Shown here one piece after another: positions 16,935 through 25,490 of a stretch of DNA of 64,000 nucleotides. The notes beneath the pieces are model-generated. The model worked only from the letters and a program-made list of their open reading frames with translations, was not told where the DNA came from and searched no databases. Position numbers and translations under genes: made by a program. Source of the DNA: Flavobacteriaceae bacterium (lineage in GTDB: Bacteria; Bacteroidota; Bacteroidia; Flavobacteriales; Flavobacteriaceae); NCBI GenBank assembly GCA_016744415.1, contig JADGEL010000004.1, positions 248,001 to 312,000 on the forward strand, written 5' to 3'. The first letter of the stretch is position 1; each line of letters opens with the position of its first letter.

Positions 16935-17078
16935 ATGATTGTAAAACCAAAAATATGGTTAGCTACTTTTAAAGATTTAGCAGCCATTGTTAAGATTTAC
17001 AATCAGGCAATAAATTCTAAAAGAGCCATACTTCTGTTAACAATAAATTGTTTCGGACAAAATGGATACCGTATATAA
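16935..17078 (+). pseudogene. relic of a GNAT acetyltransferase N-terminus
   Basis: 47 codons from ATG 16935 to TAA. The part DLAAIVKIYNQAINSKRA is the typical N-terminal signature of phosphinothricin-type GNAT acetyltransferases (DL.AI..IYN.AI.S..A), after which homology is lost. The remainder of a normal gene (another 110 residues) is missing. Between the two relics and up to 17190 I see only a small hairpin CTACC-CTGA-GGTAG at about 17082. Confidence 0.65.
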
Positions 17079-17190
17079 TGAACTACCCTGAGGTAGAGTC
17101 ATCGAGGAATTCTTTAGGTTAAAAAGAAAAAAATGTAAGTAGTTTTTAATACTACGACCAAGTGATTTAATAAAATATAAAATCATAAAA

Positions 17191-18225
17191 ATGAATACAT
17201 TTAAAAATCTATTATCGCTTTTAGCATTAGCAACTGTTCTATTAGCATTCTCATCTTGTAACAATGACGATGACAATGGAGACAACAATAATAATACACA
17301 ATCTTATTTTGCAGTTGCAAATCGTGGAAGTAACACAATAACGTATCATAATACTAATGATTTAAGTGCGTTAGGAACTACATCTTTACCAGATGGGACA
17401 CAGCCAACCTATGTTGCTTATTCTTCAGAAAAAGATAAAATATATACTGGCGGATTAGAAAATGGAATGTTATATGAAATTAATGCGGAAACTTACCAAG
17501 TAGAGAGAAGTATTTCAGTAGGTTTAGGTGCTTTTCATTTATGGTTAAATGATACCAAAGATCAACTTTGGGTTAATAATATTAATAGCACAGTAAAAAC
17601 TACTACAGTAGTAGATCTAAATAGCTTTACTGTTATAGAAACGATTAACCTTCCTACAACTTTAGGGCTAAGTACAGATGCTGTACAACATGATGTGGTA
17701 ATCGCGCCAAGTGGAGGTCATGCTTATGTAACTATATTAGATGGACCAGACACTAGTTATGTAGTACATTATAATACAACTACTTTTTCAATTGTGAGTA
17801 CTGCTCAAATTGGTGGTGACGCTCATGTAGGTTTCTTTGGAGATCGTTTATATGCTTTATCTCAAAACGCTGGAGAAATTAAAGAATTTAGTTTTATTAA
17901 TTTAGGCTTAGAGTTAGACTCATTCCTTTTTAATGGTGTTCATGGTATAACGGCTAGTAATACTAATTTATTTGTAGCAGATCTACCAAACGGAAGATTG
18001 GGAGTTATTGATAATCAAAACAATATTATTTCAACTATTGACACAAATTTAAGTACAACACATAATTTAGTAGTTAATGATGAGGGCACTAAACTATTTG
18101 TAAGTTATTCAGGTGGTTCACAAACTAAAGTTCAATTATATGATATTGATAATAGCACTTTAACATTAAACACTACAGCTGATTCTGGTACAAATCCTTT
18201 TGGTGTAACTTTTATTAAAAGATAA
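17191..18225 (+). CDS. surface lipoprotein with YncE-like beta-propeller
   Basis: 344 residues. Lipoprotein signal with lipobox LLAFSSC (Cys23), then an Asp/Asn-rich linker (CNNDDDNGDNNNNT) that may be a lipoprotein export signal for the outer surface. The rest is a repeat protein whose blades have the pattern of YncE/DUF5074 propellers: SYFAVANRGSNTITYHN, KIYTGGLENGMLYEINAET, HDVVIAPSGGHAYVTILDG, KLFVSYSGGSQTKVQLYDID. No catalytic residues are known. The next gene starts one base after its stop, so the two are cotranscribed and may act together at the surface. Confidence 0.75.
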   Translation: MNTFKNLLSLLALATVLLAFSSCNNDDDNGDNNNNTQSYFAVANRGSNTITYHNTNDLSALGTTSLPDGTQPTYVAYSSEKDKIYTGGLENGMLYEINAETYQVERSISVGLGAFHLWLNDTKDQLWVNNINSTVKTTTVVDLNSFTVIETINLPTTLGLSTDAVQHDVVIAPSGGHAYVTILDGPDTSYVVHYNTTTFSIVSTAQIGGDAHVGFFGDRLYALSQNAGEIKEFSFINLGLELDSFLFNGVHGITASNTNLFVADLPNGRLGVIDNQNNIISTIDTNLSTTHNLVVNDEGTKLFVSYSGGSQTKVQLYDIDNSTLTLNTTADSGTNPFGVTFIKR

Positions 18226-18226
18226 T

Positions 18227-20293
18227 ATGAAGAAAATAACAAAACTAAGTAACTTACTGTTTTTAGGATTTATTTTTATAAATAATTTATCTGCTCAAAC
18301 AGTAAATTTAGAAGATTTAGAGATCACGAAACATTCTAGGATTTTTGAAAAAAATAATCAGTGGTGGTATTGGGATTATGAAAACAATATGAATGATCTT
18401 CCTCTAGTTTCTTCAGATGAAGGAGACACATGGAATACAATTACTCCTAATATTACCTTATTTAATTTTTCTAAAACAGGTTTTTTTAATGGCACATTTT
18501 ATTCTATCGGTGGTTATAACGGAAATAATCAAACAAGAACTAATCAAGTAGATTATTCTACAGATGGAATTAATTGGGCAACATATAATGCGCCTTTTTC
18601 TGGAAGAAGACAACATGCTGTATTTACACATAACAATAAATTATATGTAGTTGGAGGTGAGTCATCAGGAAGTACATCTTTTAAAGATGTGTGGTATACT
18701 GTCGATGGGTTGAATTGGACACAAGCAACCAATTCGATAACCAATAATGTATCCACATTCTATACACCATTGGTAGCATCTGTAAATAATAAAATCATCG
18801 TTTTTGGTGGGCAAGAATCTGAATTTGGTGGTAAAAACGATGATAAAGTTTATGTGTCTGATGATGACGGACAAACATTTACAGGACATCTATTCCCTTT
18901 TAACACAAGCTTAGGTGATGATGCAAAGTTTTTTGTTTATAACAACAAACTTTGGGTACATCAATTTATTGCAAGATATCATAGTAATCCTGTTGCAGGA
19001 CAAATTACTTTAACAGAAGGTCGTTTTTTTACTACTACTGATGGTGTTAATTGGAATCAAGAATCAGAGATTAATACGACTGCAGGAGCAGAATATTTTT
19101 TTACAGATATAGCCAATGGAAAAGTGCATAAATTTAAAGAAGAGGGTGGCTCAGTAGAAAGAACTATTTTTGAAGAAACAACGATTGTTGTGCCAGAAAT
19201 TAATAGTTTTATTAATAATCAAAATCAAACCAATATTAATATTCAATTTCCTATATCAGGAACTAATGGTAATTTAACTTATTGCATAACTTCTAGTAAC
19301 AATAGTATTTTAGCACCAAATGATATCCATATAGATAATGGAAATTTAACGATTACTCCAAACACTTTAACAGGACAAACTCAAATTTCTATTGAAGTAT
19401 CAGATAATACTAATACGGAATATGTTGATTTTTGGTTTTTTAATATGCCAGGAGAACAAGTTGCTATGTCTCAAATAAACAATCGTTTATACACTCAAGG
19501 ATCCAATCCATCAAGGATATTATTAGAGTTTGATCAATTAGATGGTTATGGAACTAATAACTATAACTTTACGTCTTCAGATAATTCATTTATTAACGAA
19601 ACCGAAATGTCTGTGTCTGTACTTCCTATTTTAAATTTTGAATTTTTAGGACTAGGTTCTACTTTTTCAACAAATAACTCAGGAGAATCACAATTAAGTG
19701 TTACTGCTACAGATGGTACATATAGTTCTACTTCTACGTTTTGGGTAAAAGTTGGAGATGATTTAGCACCTATTGCTAATGGCACTTTAATTGATTATGC
19801 ATTTAATAATAATCCATTTAGTTATCAATTGCCTACTACTGCTTTTACAGAACCAGAAGGGCAAGAAATGACTTATAGTTCACACAACCTGCCTTGTGGT
19901 TTAAGTATAAATCCACTTACAGGAGAAATTACAGGAATTATTGATTTTCAAGATGATTTTATGATAAATATTATTGCTACAGACCGTTACAGTAATACCG
20001 CAATGCACTCATTAACTGTTACAAACACAAGTTTATCAATTAATGATAATAGTCTTTTAGAGAATGAATTAGTTATTTACCCAAACCCTAGTCGTAACTA
20101 TTTTAATATTAAATCTACACAAATAGTAAACCGTGTGCTTTTGTATAATGTATCTGGTCGTTTAATTCGCAAGTTAGAATTAAACATCACAAAGCCTAAA
20201 ATACAGCATCAACTGTCATCTGGAATTTATTTTGTACAAATACTGTTAAATAATAATACAACAGTCACAAAAAAATTAATTATAAATCCATGA
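18227..20293 (+). CDS. secreted Kelch-like / cadherin-like protein with type IX sorting domain
   Basis: 688 residues with a signal peptide (LLFLGFIFINNLSAQ). Residues about 45-310 hold Kelch-like repeats (AVFTHNNKLYVVGGESSG, KIIVFGGQESEFGGK). Residues about 330-610 look like Ig/cadherin-like domains, including FTEPEGQEMTYSSHNLPCG and GLSINPLTGEITGIIDF, the pattern of dystroglycan-type cadherin repeats. The last 75 residues are a type A T9SS sorting domain (IYPNPSRNYFNIKS, LYNVSGRLIRKLE, SSGIYFVQILLNN, TVTKKLII), so it is exported across the outer membrane. It is paired with the propeller lipoprotein upstream. Function unknown; adhesion or glycan binding possible. Confidence 0.78.
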   Translation: MKKITKLSNLLFLGFIFINNLSAQTVNLEDLEITKHSRIFEKNNQWWYWDYENNMNDLPLVSSDEGDTWNTITPNITLFNFSKTGFFNGTFYSIGGYNGNNQTRTNQVDYSTDGINWATYNAPFSGRRQHAVFTHNNKLYVVGGESSGSTSFKDVWYTVDGLNWTQATNSITNNVSTFYTPLVASVNNKIIVFGGQESEFGGKNDDKVYVSDDDGQTFTGHLFPFNTSLGDDAKFFVYNNKLWVHQFIARYHSNPVAGQITLTEGRFFTTTDGVNWNQESEINTTAGAEYFFTDIANGKVHKFKEEGGSVERTIFEETTIVVPEINSFINNQNQTNINIQFPISGTNGNLTYCITSSNNSILAPNDIHIDNGNLTITPNTLTGQTQISIEVSDNTNTEYVDFWFFNMPGEQVAMSQINNRLYTQGSNPSRILLEFDQLDGYGTNNYNFTSSDNSFINETEMSVSVLPILNFEFLGLGSTFSTNNSGESQLSVTATDGTYSSTSTFWVKVGDDLAPIANGTLIDYAFNNNPFSYQLPTTAFTEPEGQEMTYSSHNLPCGLSINPLTGEITGIIDFQDDFMINIIATDRYSNTAMHSLTVTNTSLSINDNSLLENELVIYPNPSRNYFNIKSTQIVNRVLLYNVSGRLIRKLELNITKPKIQHQLSSGIYFVQILLNNNTTVTKKLIINP

Positions 20294-20437
20294 AAAATTA
20301 AAATCTAAAATATATTTTGTATAGCTATGTTTTAATTTGAATTAATATTTCCTAAAACAAGTGAAGCCATTTTCTAATGTAAAACAAGAATAGATATAGT
20401 AAATAATAGTATTGATTTTGATGGGGAAAATGTGTGA

Positions 20438-20559
20438 ATTAAAAAAATCACTAAAAATAATATCGTATAAAAATGATAGAAGAAAATCATTGTTATGAAA
20501 ATGTAATGACAGAAAGGGTTAACCGTATTTTAAAAATGGTATATAAATTAATAGTGTAA
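20438..20559 (+). pseudogene. relic of an IS3-family transposase (orfB)
   Basis: From ATG 20473 the frame reads EENHCYENVMTERVNRILK, the conserved block around the last catalytic glutamate of IS3-type transposases (usual form ENAMAERVNGILK). In another frame just upstream, IKKITKNNIV fits the preceding residues. A further degenerate piece may lie at 20583-20618 (FRTRRHSA). The element is dead and no ends are visible. The rest of 20294-20667 shows no gene. Confidence 0.7.
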
Positions 20560-20667
20560 AATCAATTTTAACATAACCATGTTTCAGAACGAGACATTCA
20601 GCTAAGGCTAATTTTGTATTAATAGTTATCCTCTAAAAATTTAGGCTTGATATTTGTTTTTTCGAAT

Positions 20668-21993
20668 TTAAAAAGCAGCATTCACATCCCAAGCCTCTAA
20701 ATATTCTTTAATAAACTTGATAAACATTCCGCCCATAGCTCCGTTTACAACTCTGTGGTCATATGAATGTGATAAGAACATTTTTTGACGGATACCTATA
20801 AAATCTCCTTCTGGAGTTTCTATAACCGCTGGCATTTTACGAATAGCACCCAAGGCTAAAATACCCACTTGTGGTTGGTTAATAATAGGGGTTCCCATTA
20901 CTGAGCCAAATCCACCAACATTGGTTACCGTATAAGTTCCTCCTTGAATATCATCAGGACTTAAATTATTATTTCTTGCTTTTAACCCTAAAGAATTCAC
21001 TGATTTTGCCATTCCAACTAAATTCAATTGGTCAGCATTTTTAATCACTGGTACAATTAGATTACCATCAGGTAAGGCAGTAGCCATTCCTAAATTGATG
21101 TTTTTCTTCTTGACTATTCTTTCTCCATCGGTAGAGATATTTATCATCGGAAATTCTTTCAACGCCAAAGACACTGCTTGCATAAATATTGGTGTGTACG
21201 TCAATTTTTCTCCTTCTCTTGCCAAGAATTGATCTTTCACTTTGGTACGCCACTTTACAATATTGGTAACATCTACTTCTATAAATGACTGTACATGTGC
21301 TGAAGTTTGTACAGAGTTTACCATGTATTGAGAAATCAATTTCCCCATACGTGTCATCTCAATAATTTCGTCATCGCCACTTGCAACAACTGGTGCTACA
21401 GTTTGTTTAATTGGAGCCGCGACAGGAGTTACTGCTGCTGTAACTTTTTCAGCAACTGGTGTTGCTGGTGCTTTAGATTTATTTTCAATAAATGCTAAAA
21501 TGTCTGTTTTTGTAACTCGGCCCTCTTTTCCTGAACCTTGAATGGTTTCCAATTCTGCCATCGAAATATTTTCAGCTTTCGCTATATTTCTAACTAAAGG
21601 AGAATAGAATTTTCCTGAAGCACTCTTTTTTTCAATTGGAGCTGCAACACTTTCTACAACCTTCTCTACAGATACTTCAATTTTTTGAGCAGATGTTTCA
21701 ACAACTGGTGCGACTTTAGTTTCAGCTACAGTAACTTCTCCACTATCGTCTCCTTCTATTTCAATTACTGCTAATGTTTCTCCAACTTTTACAACGTCAT
21801 TCTCATTAAAACGAACTTCAATTAAAGTTCCTTCCACTTCACTTGGCACTTCTGAATCTACCTTGTCTGTTGCAATTTCTACGACTGCATCATCCAATTC
21901 AATTCTATCACCAACTTCTTTGAGCCATGAAGTTATTGTTGCTTCTGCAACACTTTCGCCCATTTTCGGAAGTTTCAATTCAAATTTTGCCAT
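20668..21993 (-). CDS. dihydrolipoamide acyltransferase, E2 of a 2-oxoacid dehydrogenase
   Basis: Transfers the acyl group from E1 via lipoamide to CoA. 441 residues. One lipoyl domain (1-80) carries the lipoylated Lys44 in ATDKVDSEVPS. An Ala/Pro/Val/Thr-rich linker follows, then the subunit-binding domain (about 130-168; SPLVRNIAKAENIS, GSGKEGRVTKTDIL), a second flexible linker and the catalytic domain with the active-site histidine in SYDHRVVNGAMGG. The single lipoyl domain and overall type suit a branched-chain 2-oxoacid or pyruvate complex; these cannot be separated here. E1 and E3 genes are not adjacent. Confidence 0.93.
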   Translation of the reverse strand: MAKFELKLPKMGESVAEATITSWLKEVGDRIELDDAVVEIATDKVDSEVPSEVEGTLIEVRFNENDVVKVGETLAVIEIEGDDSGEVTVAETKVAPVVETSAQKIEVSVEKVVESVAAPIEKKSASGKFYSPLVRNIAKAENISMAELETIQGSGKEGRVTKTDILAFIENKSKAPATPVAEKVTAAVTPVAAPIKQTVAPVVASGDDEIIEMTRMGKLISQYMVNSVQTSAHVQSFIEVDVTNIVKWRTKVKDQFLAREGEKLTYTPIFMQAVSLALKEFPMINISTDGERIVKKKNINLGMATALPDGNLIVPVIKNADQLNLVGMAKSVNSLGLKARNNNLSPDDIQGGTYTVTNVGGFGSVMGTPIINQPQVGILALGAIRKMPAVIETPEGDFIGIRQKMFLSHSYDHRVVNGAMGGMFIKFIKEYLEAWDVNAAF

Positions 21994-22015
21994 TTTTATC
22001 TTTGTTTGATTGGCG

Positions 22016-22023
22016 CAAATTTA
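22016..22023 (-). promoter_or_regulatory. -7 promoter element of the E2 gene
   Basis: Reverse strand TAAATTTG, matching TAnnTTTG, 22 bases before the ATG. The space 22024-22161 between this and hemN shows nothing else. Confidence 0.5.
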
Positions 22024-22161
22024 CAAAAAGTATTGCTTTGAAAAGTTGAATCGCACCTAAATAAAGTAACCAAAATGAATTATTGTCAAATTTGCAACGA
22101 TTCAATTACATTATCTTTATTAAATTTAAAATGTTAGCTTGTTATACTGAGAATATTTCAA

Positions 22162-23523
22162 TCAAATTGTCGTTGAGAAAATTCTTGTATCTGGTTTATT
22201 CTCTTGCAATCTTAAATCAAATGCCATACATACATTTCTAACAAACATACGCCCTTCTTCTTTCACTTTTAGCTTGTTAGTTTCAACTATCAATAAATCA
22301 TCATCAATAATTTCTTGTAACTGGGCAAGAATTGCAGATTTAGTTTCATGTGATAATCCCTTGTTCCAAGTGGTTTCTAAATTACACATTAAATCTAAAA
22401 TATGCTTTCTGATAATCAAATCTTTTTCGGTTAACAAATGCCCTCTAAAGACAGGTAGTAATCCTTCATTAACTCTTTCTTGATACTCATCTACACTTTT
22501 TTCATTCTGAGCAAAAGCATACCAAGAATCACTAATAGACGACATTCCTAAGCCAATCATCAATTCTGTTTTGCCAGCAGTATATCCCATGAAATTACGA
22601 TGTAATTTCTTTTCTTCTAAAGCAATGTTTAGAGAATCTGAAGGCAAAGCAAAATGATCCATCCCTATTTCTATATAGCCGTTATCGAAAAATAATTGCT
22701 TTCCTAATTCATATAAATGACGCTTTTCTTCGTCTTTAGGCAAATCATTATCATCAAACCCACGTTGCCCTACTCCCTTAATCCATGGCACATGCGCATA
22801 ACTATAATAGGCAATTCTATCTGGTTTTAACTCAATAGTTTTTTTGATAGTATCTCTGATACTCTCCTCTGTTTGGAAAGGAAGCCCAAAAATTAAATCA
22901 TGACTAATTGATGTGTAACCAATCTTTCTTGACTGGTCATTTACTATTTTAACTTGCTCAAAACTTTGAACTCTATGGATAGCCTGTTGAACTTTAGGGT
23001 CATAATCTTGAATTCCAAAACTATTTCTACGAGAACCTAAATCATACAAAGTTTGTAACTGATCTTTAGATGTATGGTTTGGATGTCCTTCATAACTAAA
23101 TTCAAAATCAGTATGTTTTTCGGCTATAGTGAAGATTCCATTGATAAGTTTAGACAAGTTTTCTGAAGAGAAAAAAGTGGGAGTTCCTCCTCCTAAATGA
23201 ATCTCACGGATAGTTGGTTTTGCATTGAACAACTCACAATACAATTTCCATTCCTTTAAAACAGTTTCTAAATATGGCTCTTCAACAGAATGGCGTTTGG
23301 TAATTCTTTTATGGCAGGCACAAAAAGTACACAGACTCTCACAAAATGGCAAATGAATATAAACGCTGATTCCTTCAGAATCATTACTCTCGTTAAAAGA
23401 TTTTATAACAGATGTTTTCCAATCATTTATCAAAATTCCTTCTTTATTCCAAAAAGGTACCGTTGGATAACTTGTATATCTTGGTCCTGGAATATTGTAT
23501 TTTTGAATTAGATTGGTATTCAT
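22162..23523 (-). CDS. hemN: oxygen-independent coproporphyrinogen III oxidase
   Basis: Radical-SAM enzyme that decarboxylates coproporphyrinogen III to protoporphyrinogen IX without oxygen. 453 residues, typical of true HemN. The cluster motif CxxxCxxC lies in YIHLPFCESLCTFCACHK at about residues 55-70; EIHLGGGTPTF, ISHDLIFGLPFQT and IGMDHFALPSDSL are also family marks. It is the last gene of the leftward heme unit, 3 bases after the GNAT gene. Use of HemN suits growth at low oxygen, consistent with the nitrite reductase locus. Confidence 0.96.
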   Translation of the reverse strand: MNTNLIQKYNIPGPRYTSYPTVPFWNKEGILINDWKTSVIKSFNESNDSEGISVYIHLPFCESLCTFCACHKRITKRHSVEEPYLETVLKEWKLYCELFNAKPTIREIHLGGGTPTFFSSENLSKLINGIFTIAEKHTDFEFSYEGHPNHTSKDQLQTLYDLGSRRNSFGIQDYDPKVQQAIHRVQSFEQVKIVNDQSRKIGYTSISHDLIFGLPFQTEESIRDTIKKTIELKPDRIAYYSYAHVPWIKGVGQRGFDDNDLPKDEEKRHLYELGKQLFFDNGYIEIGMDHFALPSDSLNIALEEKKLHRNFMGYTAGKTELMIGLGMSSISDSWYAFAQNEKSVDEYQERVNEGLLPVFRGHLLTEKDLIIRKHILDLMCNLETTWNKGLSHETKSAILAQLQEIIDDDLLIVETNKLKVKEEGRMFVRNVCMAFDLRLQENKPDTRIFSTTI

Positions 23524-23526
23524 TAT

Positions 23527-24060
23527 TTATACTATTTTTATAAATTTTTCCATATCAATTGGAATGACTTCATTTACAGGAGTAAAACTTTTAAATTCAG
23601 TTTCACTCCAAACAAAACCTGTTTTTTCTGCAACTCTTACACTTGGTATGTTTGTTTTATGAACCAAGATAAAAAGTGATTTTAAATCACATTTTTCTTT
23701 AGCAAACTCACAAATCTTGTTGACTGATTTAGTCATCAATCCCTTTCCTCCAAAATCGACATCTAAACAATAAGCAGCTTCAGCGTCTGCAATTTCTCTG
23801 TTAATATTTTTTAGAATTACCAATCCTGCAATCTTTTCTGTCGAATTAACTTTTATTCCAAATGTATATTCTTCTTTCGAATCAATCAGTGATTTTTTCT
23901 TTAAAATATAATTTTTGGTCATTTCCAAATTTTGATTTTGCTCTAATGTTTTCGGAAAATAGCGTTGAAATCTTTTGGTATTTTTCAGCAACATAGAATT
24001 CAAATTTTCAACATCAGCTAAGTCTAAAACAACTATCGAAAAACCACCTAAACCAATCAT
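23527..24060 (-). CDS. GNAT-family N-acetyltransferase
   Basis: 177 residues. RimJ/RimL-like acetyltransferase fold: FGIKVNSTEKIAGLVILKNI and the acetyl-CoA loop region CLDVDFGGKGLMTKSVNKIC, followed by SLFILVHKTNIPSVRVAEKTGF, where NIPSVRVAEKTGF is the usual C-terminal signature. Substrate unknown (protein N-terminus or small amine). The ATG directly abuts the hemE stop and the gene ends 3 bases before hemN, so it is part of the heme transcript, though no role in heme synthesis is known. Confidence 0.88.
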   Translation of the reverse strand: MIGLGGFSIVVLDLADVENLNSMLLKNTKRFQRYFPKTLEQNQNLEMTKNYILKKKSLIDSKEEYTFGIKVNSTEKIAGLVILKNINREIADAEAAYCLDVDFGGKGLMTKSVNKICEFAKEKCDLKSLFILVHKTNIPSVRVAEKTGFVWSETEFKSFTPVNEVIPIDMEKFIKIV

Positions 24061-25080
24061 CTAATATTCTTTAACTGCGTCTATAAATGCTTTTGCATTA
24101 TCTAGTGGGATATTTGGCAAAATGCCGTGACCTAAATTCACAATATATTGATCCTTTCCAAAATCATCAATCATTTTCTTTACCATTTCCTTAATGGTTG
24201 CAGGAGTTGACAATAACCTTGATGGATCAAAATTACCTTGTAAAGTGATTTTATTCTGAGTTGCTTTACGTGCAAATTCTGGAGTTACCGTCCAATCTAC
24301 ACCCAAGGCTGAAGCATTTGAATTTGCCATATCTTCTAAGGCATACCAACATCCTTTTGCAAAAGAAATAACAGGTGCATCGTCTTTTAAAGCTTCTATA
24401 ATTTGATTGATGTATTTCCAAGAAAACTCTTGATAATCAACAGGAGAAAGCATACCTCCCCAAGAATCAAAAATTTGAACTACATGAACTCCAGCTTTCA
24501 CTTTTGCTTTTAAATAAGCAATTGTAGTATCCGTTATTTTTTGCAACAATTGATGTGCTGCCATCGGATTGGTAAAACAAAACTCTTTTGCTTTATCAAA
24601 AGATTTACTACCTTGTCCTTGCACACAATAACAAAAAACGGTCCAAGGTGAACCTGCAAAACCGATAAGAGGCACCTCATCATTCAACAATTCCTTAGTT
24701 GCTTTTATGGCTTGATATACATAATCTAATTCCACATTTACATCTGGAACAATTACATTATCAATATCTTGTTGCGTACGAACAGGATTTGGTAAATAAG
24801 GTCCAAAGTTTGGCTTCATTTGCACTTCAATATTCATGGCTTGTGGAATCACTAAAATATCAGAGAATAAAATAGCAGCATCCATACCAAATCTTCTAAT
24901 TGGCTGTACAGTAATTTCACTTGCTAATTCTGGAGTACGGCAACGGGTAAAGAAATCATATTTCTCTCTAATTTCCATAAATTCTGGTAAAAATCTTCCT
25001 GCTTGGCGCATCATCCATACCGGAGGGCGCTCGACTGTTTCGCCTTTTAAGGCTCTTAAAAATAAATTGTTTTTTATCAT
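24061..25080 (-). CDS. hemE: uroporphyrinogen decarboxylase
   Basis: Removes four carboxyl groups from uroporphyrinogen III to give coproporphyrinogen III. 339 residues, the usual length. The N-terminal signature [16 protein letters not shown] includes the active-site arginines; [14 protein letters not shown] and [16 protein letters not shown] follow, and [18 protein letters not shown] is near the C-terminus. It lies between the helical-bundle gene and the GNAT gene in the leftward heme unit. Confidence 0.97.
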   Translation of the reverse strand: MIKNNLFLRALKGETVERPPVWMMRQAGRFLPEFMEIREKYDFFTRCRTPELASEITVQPIRRFGMDAAILFSDILVIPQAMNIEVQMKPNFGPYLPNPVRTQQDIDNVIVPDVNVELDYVYQAIKATKELLNDEVPLIGFAGSPWTVFCYCVQGQGSKSFDKAKEFCFTNPMAAHQLLQKITDTTIAYLKAKVKAGVHVVQIFDSWGGMLSPVDYQEFSWKYINQIIEALKDDAPVISFAKGCWYALEDMANSNASALGVDWTVTPEFARKATQNKITLQGNFDPSRLLSTPATIKEMVKKMIDDFGKDQYIVNLGHGILPNIPLDNAKAFIDAVKEY

Positions 25081-25143
25081 ATTTAGCTGTTGGCTATTTG
25101 CTCTTGCTTTTAGTTGTTTTTATTATGCTTATTAGTCCATTAA

Positions 25144-25464
25144 TCATTTTCCCTCTTTTTCTACCAATTCAAAAATAGGTTTTAACTCTTCAGAGCTTAT
25201 TAAAGCTAATTCCTCAATAATAACTAATTGTGTTTCTACTCCAAAAAGAGAACCAATTGCAATTTCTAAAAAGCGTTTAAATTCAATCTCACTATTTCTA
25301 CTACATCCTTCGGCTATATTAGATGGAATGGAAATTGCTGCTCTAGTAATTTGACTTCTTAAACCAAATTTTTCTTCGGAAGGTAATTTGTTTGAAAGTT
25401 GATAAATTAACTTCACCAATTCAATTCCTTGATTCCAAATCTTAAGTTTTCTAAAATCTCTCAT
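25144..25464 (-). CDS. four-helix-bundle (S23-like) protein, C-terminus frameshifted
   Basis: 106 residues of the small four-helix-bundle family known from 23S rRNA intervening sequences: FRKLKIWNQGIELVKLIY, FGLRSQITRAAISIPSNIAEG and FLEIAIGSLFGVETQL are all typical. The family usually ends with a K-M-x-N-G-L-I helix. Here the frame stops at EKEGK, but the +1 frame continues [18 protein letters not shown] to a stop at 25094-25096. A single base lost from the A run at 25148-25151 would explain it. So the protein is probably a slightly truncated or decaying copy. Its place inside the heme unit, between hemL and hemE, suggests insertion. No role in heme synthesis is known. Confidence 0.8.
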   Translation of the reverse strand: MRDFRKLKIWNQGIELVKLIYQLSNKLPSEEKFGLRSQITRAAISIPSNIAEGCSRNSEIEFKRFLEIAIGSLFGVETQLVIIEELALISSEELKPIFELVEKEGK

Positions 25465-25490
25465 TTTATTCTTTTGCTAAGAGCTAAAAG

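Noticed and set aside
25081-25143. A promoter for hemE in the gap after the helix-bundle gene
   Set aside because: No TAnnTTTG with suitable spacing was seen; the gap is explained by the frameshifted tail of the helix-bundle gene.
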